From Fidelibacterota bacterium UBA6531 (lineage in GTDB: Bacteria > Fidelibacterota > Marinisomatia > Marinisomatales > TCS55), in the NCBI GenBank assembly GCA_002436185.1, contig DJKX01000049.1, positions 8,616 through 72,615 on the forward strand: a stretch of 64,000 nucleotides of DNA. The letters are read 5' to 3'. Below are positions 1 to 7,805 of the stretch, one piece after another (positions within the stretch are counted from its first letter, which is position 1; each line of letters starts with the position of its first letter). The position numbers were made by a program, and so were the translations under genes. The notes under the pieces are model-generated. The model was not told the origin of the DNA. It saw only the letters and a list, made by a program, of their open reading frames with translations, and ran no database searches.

Positions 1-1
1 A

Positions 2-313
2 AAAGAATCGCCATTCAAAACAACTATTGTCCATGGCTTTCTAACATTATCTTTAATCCCGAAATTGACCAACACCATTAGTTCCTCGGAAAATTTATTC
101 CCTGAAGCACGGATGGTGGTTAATTATGGCTTGAACCAGGTGCGTTTCCCCTACCCGGTGAAGTCAGGCTCTAGAGTCAGGGCCCGCACTCGTATAGTCG
201 GTGTAGAGCCAAAAAATAATAGTATTGAATTGTTAAATGAGATCAGTATAGAAGTGGAAAACAGAAAACGCTTTGCCTGTGTAGCTGAAACGGTATTTCG
301 TCTTTATTTTTAA
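2..313 (+). CDS. MaoC-family acyl-CoA dehydratase, C-terminal part (5' truncated by window edge)
   Basis: The reading frame is open from the window edge to the TAA, so the start lies upstream. The first visible codons read ESPFKTTIVHGFLTLSLIP, the conserved C-terminal hot-dog helix segment of MaoC-like (R)-specific enoyl-CoA hydratases. NYGLNQVRFPYPVKSGSRV follows, the strand region typical of the same family. Family members hydrate trans-2-enoyl-CoA or dehydrate 3-hydroxyacyl-CoA; the substrate cannot be told from this part. The catalytic Asp/His region of the hydratase motif is outside the window. A TTG at 65 could be taken for a start, but it falls inside the conserved domain and is rejected. 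Convergent with the aldehyde dehydrogenase gene on the minus strand. Confidence 0.85.
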   Translation, partial: KESPFKTTIVHGFLTLSLIPKLTNTISSSENLFPEARMVVNYGLNQVRFPYPVKSGSRVRARTRIVGVEPKNNSIELLNEISIEVENRKRFACVAETVFRLYF

Positions 314-346
314 ACTTGTTTTTCTGTCCAGGAACAAGACCTTAAG

Positions 347-374
347 CAAGGGCCCCGCAGTAGCGGGTTTCTTG
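347..374 (+). terminator. Putative intrinsic terminator after the MaoC gene
   Basis: A CCCGC/GCGGG stem with loop AGTA (354-367) is flanked by CAAG/CTTG (347-350, 371-374), with Ts between and after the arms. It lies 34 bases after the MaoC stop codon in a convergent intergenic region. The T tract is interrupted, so strength is uncertain. Confidence 0.5.
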
Positions 375-419
375 TTTATGGAATGATGGGTAGATTTGGT
401 TGTGAAAAAAGAAAGAAGG

Positions 420-533
420 TTAAAATTCATCTAGCAAAAGAAATGAATCCAGCATATCCAATTCTGGTCCACCGATTATACGAGTGAGATTTACTCCAAC
501 TCCGTCAGCTACTTGCACACCTTGGACAATCTG
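420..533 (-). pseudogene. Pirin-family N-terminal fragment (gene remnant)
   Basis: On the minus strand the frame from 533 to 420 reads QIVQGVQVADGVGV then NLTRIIGGPELDMLDSFLL and LDEF, followed directly by TAA. This matches the conserved N-terminus of pirins (DGAGV-R/K-x-x-R-IG-x-PEL-x-x-LDPFLxLDEF). In intact pirins this block is followed by a Phe-Pro-x-His-Pro-His-Arg-Gly metal-binding block; no frame of the next 100 bases shows it. An in-frame TAG lies just upstream, and only GTG (518) could serve as a start. I read it as a decayed leftover of about 38 codons downstream of the aldehyde dehydrogenase gene, not a working gene. Confidence 0.65.
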
Positions 534-576
534 CTAATGAGCCTAAAGGGCATTAGATTAAAACGTACAGATAAAA

Positions 577-2055
577 TTAACCGTAAAACCAACGCGTTAT
601 TGTATGGAACAACTTTTTTGTTCCTGTGCTTATAGGGTACCACCAAGGTTCTTTTTTTAACCCAAAACGGTCTACTAAAACAGCCTGTGTTTGGGAAAAA
701 CTTTTTAAGCCTTCCGGACCGTGTACCCGGCCAATTCCGCTTATACCCACACCGCCAAAAGGCAGGTCTGCAGATATATAATTTGTCATTATATCGTTTA
801 CACAAACAGATCCGGCACGAATCTGCCGGGCAATTCTTTGACCGCGATTTTTCTTTTTGGTAAACACAGAAGCGCTCAAACCATAGCCGGTATCATTCGC
901 TTTTTCAATGGCCTCATTCTCATCTTTTACCCGCATAATGGATATTTCCGGACCAAACGTTTCTTTTGACATAATGTCTGAATTATCATTAAAAACCTCA
1001 AGAACGGTTGGTTTAATAAAATATCCCCCCATAGAGGATAAATCATCTCCACCGGATATTACATCAGCCCCACTAGCCACAGCTTCTTTGATATGGGCCA
1101 TAACTTTTTCCTGTTGGCGTTCATTCACCAGAGCACCAATATCATTAGTAATTTTATCTGGACCGGCACTCAATAATTCCGTTTTTTGTTTTACACACTC
1201 TATGAATTGATCTGCAATATTTTCTACAACATAAATGCGTTCAGCGGAAATGCACGTTTGTCCGCAATTACTAAATCCACCCCAAACAGCTGCATTAGCA
1301 GCGCGTTCCAAGTTAGCGTCCTCCAAGATAATCATAGGATCTTTTCCGCCCAATTCTAGAACAACGGGTTTTAATTTTTCTGCGCAGGCAATAGCTATTT
1401 TTCGTCCAATTTCTACACTACCGGTGAAACAAATCATATCTACTTGAGAACTATCGATAATAGCCGCACCCACATCCCCAAAACCTTGAACAACCTGCAA
1501 GATGTTTTCTGGTATTCCACCTTCATGAAATAATTCTGTCATCCGTTGCCCGGTTAAAGGGGTCAGTTCTGATGGTTTTAATACAACTGAATTTCCCGCC
1601 ATAAGCGCTTCTACAACAGGCGCTGCAGTTAGGATCAAGGGATAGTTCCAAGGACTGATAACACCAACAACACCGTGTGGAACATAATTCACATAACACT
1701 TTTTATTTTGAAAAATACCTGGGGAACGTATTTCAGTCCGCAAATACTCTGGTCCATGCCGACCCACATGGCGCATATGTTCTACTGTGGTAAAGACCTC
1801 TAGGAATCCTTCCCAATTTGTTTTACCTGTTTCAGAGGCAATGAGTTCTGATAACTCATCCATATGGGCCACAAGTATTTTACGCACGAAGCGAAGTATA
1901 CGAGCTCGCTGAGTTAGCCGAAGATTTGCCCATTCATCTTTAGCGTTGTGTGCACGATCGAAGACATGTGTCAACGACTCAATCGTGTTCTGCTTAACAG
2001 CACCAATATTTTCTTTAGTTGCTGGATTTATTGAAATTATTTTTTGCGTATTCAT
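577..2055 (-). CDS. NAD(P)-dependent aldehyde dehydrogenase
   Basis: A 492-residue ALDH-superfamily enzyme that oxidises an aldehyde to the carboxylate using NAD(P). Visible motifs are SPWNYPL (cofactor-site strand), FTGSVEIGRKI (Rossmann turn), LELGGKD with the general base near Glu234, and GQTC with the nucleophile near Cys268. ETFGPE lies further on. Length is normal for the family. The C-terminal tail (KEPWWYPISTGTKKLFHTI) is hydrophobic and aromatic, which in some relatives marks membrane association. The start lies one base after the stop of the upstream aldo/keto reductase gene, so the two are very likely co-transcribed and may act on related carbonyl compounds. Substrate unknown. Confidence 0.9.
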   Translation of the reverse strand: MNTQKIISINPATKENIGAVKQNTIESLTHVFDRAHNAKDEWANLRLTQRARILRFVRKILVAHMDELSELIASETGKTNWEGFLEVFTTVEHMRHVGRHGPEYLRTEIRSPGIFQNKKCYVNYVPHGVVGVISPWNYPLILTAAPVVEALMAGNSVVLKPSELTPLTGQRMTELFHEGGIPENILQVVQGFGDVGAAIIDSSQVDMICFTGSVEIGRKIAIACAEKLKPVVLELGGKDPMIILEDANLERAANAAVWGGFSNCGQTCISAERIYVVENIADQFIECVKQKTELLSAGPDKITNDIGALVNERQQEKVMAHIKEAVASGADVISGGDDLSSMGGYFIKPTVLEVFNDNSDIMSKETFGPEISIMRVKDENEAIEKANDTGYGLSASVFTKKKNRGQRIARQIRAGSVCVNDIMTNYISADLPFGGVGISGIGRVHGPEGLKSFSQTQAVLVDRFGLKKEPWWYPISTGTKKLFHTITRWFYG

Positions 2056-2056
2056 A

Positions 2057-3019
2057 TTAGTGATTATACAGTTGTTTTATCCAATTTACATCATCCTCAT
2101 TTATATCTATACCCAAAGTGTTTGCAACATCAACTTGAGAAATGTTTCTTTGTCCTAACAAAACACAACTGTTTTCAGAGTCAGAAAGAAGACTATCAAC
2201 AACGCCGTGCATTATAGGATGAGGGTGATCTGAAAACCTTTCCTGTAGAAAACCGGCATTTTCTTTTACTTTATTAATTATTGCCAGGTCTTTAAAAGCG
2301 TTTACATTTTCTCTGAAATCTCCCTCATTAAATGTATGTGGTTTAGAATATTTACCGGTTAGCAAACCATGCATTAAGGGTGAAAAGAAACATACGCCTA
2401 AGTTATTTTCCTCAACATGTTTCTGTAAACCGCTTGCCGCATAATTATCATCCCAGATATTGCGGTAGGGCTGCACCACGTCCGGATCAGCTTGTTTTAT
2501 ATAACGCATGATTTTTTTCAAATTCCAATCCGATAAACCAATAAACCGTGTTTTACCCTCTTCTTGAAATATGCGCAAAGTTTCAAGGGCAACGTCAAAA
2601 TATTCACTGTTTTTTCCAAAGTTACAATGATGTAAATACATAAGGTCAACAAAATCCGTTTGTAGGTTTTTCAGGGAGCGCATCATATTTTTGCGCATAT
2701 GATCTGGATTATACCAATAATTATTAGGTCCCTGATCCCACCCTACTTTTGTAGCTAGGAAAATTTCATTTCGCGGAACAGTTTTCCACATAGATCCAAT
2801 AACTTTTTCCGAGCGACCGTCGCCATACACATCAGCTGTATCCCAATGGTTAATTCCGGATTCCCAACATTTCACCAAGGCTTTTTTAGATTGGGCATCC
2901 GTTTGTCCAGCCCAACCAACAGGCGTAGTCCCCGTGATGTTTTTGCCACCGTATGACCATGTGCCGAGACTAATAGCCGACACAATAACACCTGTTCTTC
3001 CTAATGTAATTTCTTTCAT
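2057..3019 (-). CDS. Aldo/keto reductase
   Basis: An NADPH-dependent aldo/keto reductase, (beta/alpha)8 barrel, about 320 residues. The catalytic tetrad is recognisable: Asp and Tyr in WDTADVYGDGRSE, Lys in LATKVGWDQG and His in LMYLHHCNFG. The start at 3019 (MKEITLGRTG) is preferred because AAAGGA sits five bases upstream; an ATG at 3022 is too close, and longer upstream extensions would add a sequence without family match. It reduces carbonyls to alcohols; substrate cannot be predicted. It heads a two-gene operon with the aldehyde dehydrogenase and is divergent from the Smr gene, with only 63 bases between the starts to hold both promoters. Confidence 0.88.
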   Translation of the reverse strand: MKEITLGRTGVIVSAISLGTWSYGGKNITGTTPVGWAGQTDAQSKKALVKCWESGINHWDTADVYGDGRSEKVIGSMWKTVPRNEIFLATKVGWDQGPNNYWYNPDHMRKNMMRSLKNLQTDFVDLMYLHHCNFGKNSEYFDVALETLRIFQEEGKTRFIGLSDWNLKKIMRYIKQADPDVVQPYRNIWDDNYAASGLQKHVEENNLGVCFFSPLMHGLLTGKYSKPHTFNEGDFRENVNAFKDLAIINKVKENAGFLQERFSDHPHPIMHGVVDSLLSDSENSCVLLGQRNISQVDVANTLGIDINEDDVNWIKQLYNH

Positions 3020-3082
3020 CATCGTCCTTTGAATTAGGGGTAAAATTAGGGCGAACAAGTGTAAACTTGAGGTGAAAATATT

Positions 3083-3406
3083 ATGCTAAAAACTATAGAT
3101 ATTGGACATCAGAAATATAAACTGGATAGTGCTATTTCTGTCTTGGAAACAGAAGTGAGCACTGCCCTGCATGGAGGTGAAGTTCAGGCATTAAAAATTA
3201 TTCATGGGCATGGCCAAGGTACACTGCGCAACGCAGTACGCAATTGGTGCGTTGAACAACAAGGGCGTTTCCGAGCGGTTATCCATGGCGAAGATTATGA
3301 TATGTTTCATCAAGACAGTGTTGATATGCGCTCTGCTTGTGCTCTCCCGAAAGACCCTCATTTTGGAACCAGGAATCGCTCGGTTACTTATATATGGCTT
3401 TGGTAA
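3083..3406 (+). CDS. Smr (small MutS-related) domain protein
   Basis: A 107-residue protein dominated by one Smr domain: an early LDSAISVLETEVSTAL helix, then IIHGHGQGTLRNAVRNWC, the HGxGxGxLR core motif of Smr nucleases. The usual N-terminal LDLHG motif is replaced by KYKLDSA, so it is a divergent stand-alone member. The C-terminal 35 residues do not match the family. GAGGTG lies about nine bases before the ATG. Smr domains in other proteins nick or cleave nucleic acid (MutS2, ribosome rescue SmrB); the role here is not predictable. Confidence 0.7.
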   Translation: MLKTIDIGHQKYKLDSAISVLETEVSTALHGGEVQALKIIHGHGQGTLRNAVRNWCVEQQGRFRAVIHGEDYDMFHQDSVDMRSACALPKDPHFGTRNRSVTYIWLW

Positions 3407-3485
3407 ATTGAACCATTATAAACTAGATGCATAAATTGTAATGACAAAAGTTTGTTCTAGTTTACAGATTAAGACACAGGCATAA

Positions 3486-4052
3486 TTGAAACATTTATAC
3501 ATTTATATAATACTGGTGTTTATTACCGGTTGTGCCCCAACAATTACTGAACTTGCAGAATCTGATCCTGAATCTGTTGTAGCTCGCAAAGACAAATTAT
3601 TATCCGGGGACAATGTATCGGAAGAGACGGTGACAGCAATTATTGATGCTCATAATTTCCTGGGGATTGCAGCTATAAGTGTTGGGGATTATGAAACCGG
3701 GGAAACACTATTCAACTATGTTTTGACTCTAAATAAAACGAACAAACAAGCTAAGTATGGTCTGACCATGATTGCTGGTCATCGATTATTTAAAAAAGGA
3801 AGTAAAACAGCACTGTGGGATGCTCTTGAACAGTATGGTAAAGCATTTTATCATAACCCGGAAAGCGGAGAACCAAATTATTGGATGGGGCGCACCTATG
3901 AAAAAAAGGATGATAGTGACCATGAGTTAATCATTGAAGCCTATGAAAATGCATTGCTGGGAATATTGCCTTTAAAGTTAATTACGGATACGGAAGCAAG
4001 GCTGGCTGCAGCCAAAAAGAAACAACAAACATTTCAAGACTTTTGGAAATAG
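3486..4052 (+). CDS. TPR-containing lipoprotein
   Basis: A 188-residue exported protein. The N-terminus is a short hydrophobic signal ending in FITGC, a lipobox, so the mature protein should be anchored through Cys16. The rest is helical with tetratricopeptide-like pairs (DAHNFLGIAAISVGDYETGE; YGKAFYHNPESGEPNYWMGR), suggesting protein-protein contact in the periplasm. The start is TTG, with AGG a few bases upstream; no in-frame ATG gives a signal peptide. The M32 carboxypeptidase gene follows after 10 bases, so the two are probably co-transcribed. Function unknown. Confidence 0.75.
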   Translation: MKHLYIYIILVFITGCAPTITELAESDPESVVARKDKLLSGDNVSEETVTAIIDAHNFLGIAAISVGDYETGETLFNYVLTLNKTNKQAKYGLTMIAGHRLFKKGSKTALWDALEQYGKAFYHNPESGEPNYWMGRTYEKKDDSDHELIIEAYENALLGILPLKLITDTEARLAAAKKKQQTFQDFWK

Positions 4053-4062
4053 GAAAAGAATA

Positions 4063-5574
4063 ATGAAACCGATTGAAACCTTAAAAAACGAATTGAGTGA
4101 AATTGCAGATCTGAAAGGAGCTGTGAATGTACTTTATTGGGATATGGAAACATATATGCCCAAAGGAGGTACTGCTGCCAGGGCTAAACAGGTTGCCATG
4201 CTTGAAGCCATAGTTCATGAACGTTTTATTGGCGAAGATGTATCTAATCCCCTTGGAGAACTAGTAAACCTTGATTCTGGGGAAATAATAAATGGTTTGG
4301 ACGAAGAAACAAGTCGGCTGGTGAATGAAATATGGCGGGATTACCACCGGGCGGTTGCATTACCAAAAGAGTTTGTAGAAGAATTGTCTCACACCAGCTC
4401 CATGGCTCATCCTAATTGGGTAGAGGCCAGGGAGAAAAATGATTTTAATTTGTTTGCTCCCCATTTGGAAAAATTGATTGCACTTAAACACAGGGAGATA
4501 GGCTATTTGGACACGCAAGATACGCCCTATGACACCCTTCTTGATGAATTTGAACCAGGCTTTACCACTGCCAACATCAACGTACTTTTTGGAGAACTGA
4601 AAACAGCATTAGTACCAATGATCAAAAAAATTCAGGAATCTGGTGTGAATACCAAACAGGAAATCTTGCACCAGTATTATGATGCGGATAAGCAGTGGGA
4701 ATTTTCAGAAATGATCTTAAAGGACATCGGATATGATTTTCATTGCGGACGGCAGGACAAAGCTGTACATCCTTTTACCATTGAGTTCCACCCCACCGAT
4801 GTGCGTGTAACAACAAGAATTAATGAACATAATTTGCTTGATTGCCTAACCGGATCTATTCACGAAGGCGGACACGCCCTTTATGAGCAAGGGCTTGATC
4901 AAAAATGGTATGGCACCCCGTTTTGCCAGGCTATTTCTTATGGGATCCATGAGAGCCAATCACGTCTTTGGGAAAACTTGGTTGGCTTAAGCAAACCATT
5001 CTGGGAATATTACTTTCCTAAATTGCAAACTGCGTTTCCTGAAAACCTGAGCGCTGTTGCTCTGGAAGATTTTTATCGGGCAGTGAACACCATTAAACCG
5101 GGATTCATTAGAGTGGACGCCGATGAAATGACCTATAACTTGCACATTATGCTGCGTTTTGAGATTGAGCAATTGATCATTAACGAAGGAGCAGACGTTG
5201 CCAGCCTGCCGGAACTTTGGAATGATAAGATGGAAGAATATTTGGGGATCCGTCCGGAAACAGATACTCTGGGGGTCCTACAGGATGTACACTGGTCACA
5301 CGGCAGTTTTGGATATTTTCCAACCTATGCTTTGGGTAACTTGTATAATATAATCATGTTTAATAAAGCCAAGGAAAAACTACCTGATCTTGACAATCAA
5401 ATTCGGTCTGGAAATTTTTTAGAGTTACGCAATTGGCTTAAAAGCAATATTCATCAGCTTGGCCGCAGGCAAACAGCAAAGGAAATGATCAAATCCATAT
5501 CTGGAGAAGATGTAACTGCAAAGCCTTTCATTAATTATTTAAAAAAGAAATACAGCAAAATTTATTCCATATAA
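4063..5574 (+). CDS. Carboxypeptidase M32 (Taq-type) metallopeptidase
   Basis: A 503-residue zinc (or cobalt) carboxypeptidase of family M32, removing C-terminal residues from peptides in the cytoplasm. The HEXXH zinc motif is HEGGH at 267-271, followed by the family motif HESQSRLWEN with the further metal ligand. HPFTIEFHPTDVRVTTR is the conserved substrate-side block. VLYWDMETYMPKGG at the N-terminus is also characteristic. Length matches the family (about 500). No signal peptide. AGGAAAAG lies before the ATG. Confidence 0.93.
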   Translation: MKPIETLKNELSEIADLKGAVNVLYWDMETYMPKGGTAARAKQVAMLEAIVHERFIGEDVSNPLGELVNLDSGEIINGLDEETSRLVNEIWRDYHRAVALPKEFVEELSHTSSMAHPNWVEAREKNDFNLFAPHLEKLIALKHREIGYLDTQDTPYDTLLDEFEPGFTTANINVLFGELKTALVPMIKKIQESGVNTKQEILHQYYDADKQWEFSEMILKDIGYDFHCGRQDKAVHPFTIEFHPTDVRVTTRINEHNLLDCLTGSIHEGGHALYEQGLDQKWYGTPFCQAISYGIHESQSRLWENLVGLSKPFWEYYFPKLQTAFPENLSAVALEDFYRAVNTIKPGFIRVDADEMTYNLHIMLRFEIEQLIINEGADVASLPELWNDKMEEYLGIRPETDTLGVLQDVHWSHGSFGYFPTYALGNLYNIIMFNKAKEKLPDLDNQIRSGNFLELRNWLKSNIHQLGRRQTAKEMIKSISGEDVTAKPFINYLKKKYSKIYSI

Positions 5575-5611
5575 TATTAGGAAGAATTCAATAAGACACG
5601 AATTGTTTTCT

Positions 5612-5721
5612 CCTCGGTAAATAACCTCTACTTTTCTACTTGACACTTGGATAGAGTTGGAAGTAAACTCCTCCAGCCAAGTCGGTAGTTCGTCTTGGTC
5701 TTGCAAAACCGAGGTAAATAA
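5612..5721 (+). promoter_or_regulatory. Leader/promoter region of the motor-like operon with possible start-site sequestration
   Basis: TTGACA at 5640-5645 is a possible -35 box; the -10 candidate is weak. CCTCGG (5612-5617) is the exact complement of CCGAGG (5709-5714), whose GAGG is the only ribosome-binding site for the gene at 5722. CTCCTCC (5669-5675) could also pair with it, and CCAAG/CTTGG forms a hairpin between them. This suggests alternative folds that hide or free the start. Inference from pairing only; no known riboswitch family recognised. If transcription starts after 5640, the CCTCGG arm would not be in the mRNA. Confidence 0.35.
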
Positions 5722-6912
5722 ATGAACATAAAAGCGTTGTTTAAATACACACTTATTATACTAAGTATTATAGCTTATAACCCCACCCTATTTGCAAAAG
5801 ATTTCAAGATAAAAGGCACAGTTTTGGATGCTGATGGTGAAAAAGTTGGCGGAGCCACAGTTTTGCTGCTCACATCAGACGGTGTTGAATCTCAACGCAC
5901 GGAAACCGCTAAGCCAAAAATAGCAGTGTTGGCAAAAATAGGATTAGGTGGGGGCTCATTTAAATTTAAAGATGTTCTTCCGGGTGATTATACATTGAAA
6001 ATAGATGGAGGAGCAAAAGGGGCAGTCAATATGCCCATTACAGTATCGGATGATGATTTAGATGATTTAGAACTTGTATTGTCAGCAAAAGCAAAAATTA
6101 AAAAAGAAGTTGTGTTAAAAAGTGATGGGAAAGAACCAGACAAAGTTATTGAAATTCCTGAAGACGCCACGGATGCAGGCAGTGACGCAGCATATGTAAC
6201 AACAGAATTAAGCTTTGAATTAAAGAAGCTTTCTGCTGAAGTAAAACATCTTAATTCCGAACTGGAAGACTTGAAAGCTTTAAGTAAAATGTGGATAAAC
6301 CCTCTGGCTATTTATTCAAAAGAAATTATTTTACAAAATGGCAGTACAGTATTTGGAAAAATTGTTTATCAAGATGAAGAAACGTTAAAAGTTGAAACTC
6401 TCTTAGGATATTTAATTATTGAACGTAAAAATATTGTACGGGTTATTGATAATGTTGTTACTGAAGAAACTCAAGAATATGTTCCAGAACAAATTCGTGA
6501 CAGTTATACCCCACCGCCCATGCCAAAACTGGCAGAACCCAAATATACTTCTGCTGATCCATTAAGCCGGGAAGCCGGAAAAAGATATTCTGCAAATTGT
6601 GTTCTGGTTGGCAACATAAGCGAGCGAAAAGATAACCAGGGAGCAATTATTTTTACAGGTGAGGTTAAAAACATTGGCGGTCGCCGTGCGGATTTTGTGA
6701 AAGTAGATTTTGTATTTCGCAAAAACTGGAGCGGAGAAACAAAAACGCTCACCACATTTGTACGCGGAACATACCACACCTTCGACTCTGGCATCACAAC
6801 AGATGCCACTTTACTCCCTGGGGCGGTTGGAGCATTTGAATTATTTGTTCCCAATGATTTTGGGTCTTTCATCGGCTATTCCTATGTCATAGATTGGGAA
6901 GAATATCAATAA
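5722..6912 (+). CDS. Exported multidomain envelope protein (CarboxypepD_reg-like and FxLYD-like), first gene of motor-like operon
   Basis: A 396-residue secreted protein. Signal peptide 1-25, cleavage after TLFA. Residues 27-135 resemble a carboxypeptidase regulatory-like beta-sandwich (KIKGTVLDADGEKVGGATV ... FKDVLPGDYTLKIDG). A coiled-coil segment follows (ELKKLSAEVKHLNSELEDLK), then a small beta domain (LQNGSTVFGKIVYQDEETLK ... LLGYLIIERKNIVRV). The C-terminus (about 290-396) resembles the FxLYD domain of secreted proteins (FTGEVKNIGGRRADFVKVDF). It overlaps the next gene at TAATG and opens the seven-gene operon with the MotA/MotB/FliF/FliG-like genes. It is probably a periplasmic or cell-surface part of that machine; no precise homologue recognised. 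Confidence 0.75.
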   Translation: MNIKALFKYTLIILSIIAYNPTLFAKDFKIKGTVLDADGEKVGGATVLLLTSDGVESQRTETAKPKIAVLAKIGLGGGSFKFKDVLPGDYTLKIDGGAKGAVNMPITVSDDDLDDLELVLSAKAKIKKEVVLKSDGKEPDKVIEIPEDATDAGSDAAYVTTELSFELKKLSAEVKHLNSELEDLKALSKMWINPLAIYSKEIILQNGSTVFGKIVYQDEETLKVETLLGYLIIERKNIVRVIDNVVTEETQEYVPEQIRDSYTPPPMPKLAEPKYTSADPLSREAGKRYSANCVLVGNISERKDNQGAIIFTGEVKNIGGRRADFVKVDFVFRKNWSGETKTLTTFVRGTYHTFDSGITTDATLLPGAVGAFELFVPNDFGSFIGYSYVIDWEEYQ

Positions 6913-7805
6913 TGTCGGCGGAATCATTTTACCGCCGGGTTTTATTTATATTAGGAATAATCTTTTTTCTGATTATTCCTATCAATGGGCAACAGCAATC
7001 CTCCCGCCTATCGGACGTTTTTCTCCTAGATTTAGGCATTGTTATTGAACCAACAGCAGGAAACGAATCTTACAGTCGATTAATTGAAAGCCCATCAAAT
7101 GAAGTAGCAATAAGAATTAAACAAGTAAAAAGTGGAACGACAGATTATTTATCTAATCAAAAGCTGCTGGTTGCAATTGAACAAATAAACTCACGGATTA
7201 TTAGCTTGGAAACATCATTGCAAACCGAACTAATAGCTTTGAAATCTGAAAATACTGAATTGAAAGGATTGCTTGCTGCATCTATACCTGTTTTAGAAAA
7301 ACCGTCCAGACCAAGAGTTTCTTTAAGAGTTGATGAACCGCAAACCCTTGAAAATTTGGTTCTTGTGGAGCTACCGGTTATAAAAAGCATTGCTCTGGTA
7401 CAACCAGATCCTTTTATAGAAAATTTTGACGATAATATATATATGACAGGCATGTACGCATATCAATGTGGCAACTTTGCCACAGCGCTCCACTGTTTTG
7501 ACAATCTTAATCTGCAATCAGCAAAAATTGAACAAGTAGAAAACATTCTTTATTGGACTGCAGACATATATTTGCAAATCCGTGATTATGACAATGCTTT
7601 AACCACTTTGGACAAACTTTTGGAATATAAAAAATCTGATATGATAGATGATGCCCTGGTAAAAAAAGGATTGATGTATAAAAAACTGGGCAGTATAGAT
7701 TTAGCGATGAATACATTTAAAAAGGTTGTTGTGGGACATCCGGACAGTGAATATTCCCGTTTAGCAGCACTTGAGATAAAACGAGGGGAAATGCTTTTCC
7801 AGTGA
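6912..7805 (+). CDS. Exported coiled-coil/TPR protein (YbgF-like architecture)
   Basis: About 297 residues. Start chosen at 6912, where ATG overlaps the previous stop (TAATG) and GGAAGA lies upstream; a TTG at 6894 is in frame but would add only six residues. Signal peptide ends near PINGQ. A coiled coil (residues about 80-115, INSRIISLETSLQTELIALK) precedes a linker and two to three C-terminal TPRs (YAYQCGNFATALHCFDNL; YDNALTTLDKLLEYKK; LGSIDLAMNTFKKVVVGHPD). This coiled coil-plus-TPR order is that of CpoB/YbgF, a periplasmic partner of ion-driven Tol complexes. Sits between two other exported proteins and is translationally coupled to both, so probably a periplasmic connector of the motor-like complex. 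Confidence 0.75.
   Translation: MSAESFYRRVLFILGIIFFLIIPINGQQQSSRLSDVFLLDLGIVIEPTAGNESYSRLIESPSNEVAIRIKQVKSGTTDYLSNQKLLVAIEQINSRIISLETSLQTELIALKSENTELKGLLAASIPVLEKPSRPRVSLRVDEPQTLENLVLVELPVIKSIALVQPDPFIENFDDNIYMTGMYAYQCGNFATALHCFDNLNLQSAKIEQVENILYWTADIYLQIRDYDNALTTLDKLLEYKKSDMIDDALVKKGLMYKKLGSIDLAMNTFKKVVVGHPDSEYSRLAALEIKRGEMLFQ

Noticed and set aside
3419..3464. TAAACTAG/CTAGTTTA inverted repeat after the Smr gene
   Set aside because: Eight-bp AT-rich arms with a 30-base loop and no T run; not convincing as a terminator or operator.
6504..6872. 122-codon open frame on the minus strand inside the first gene of the motor-like operon
   Set aside because: Antisense shadow of a well-supported gene; no family match and no start signal.
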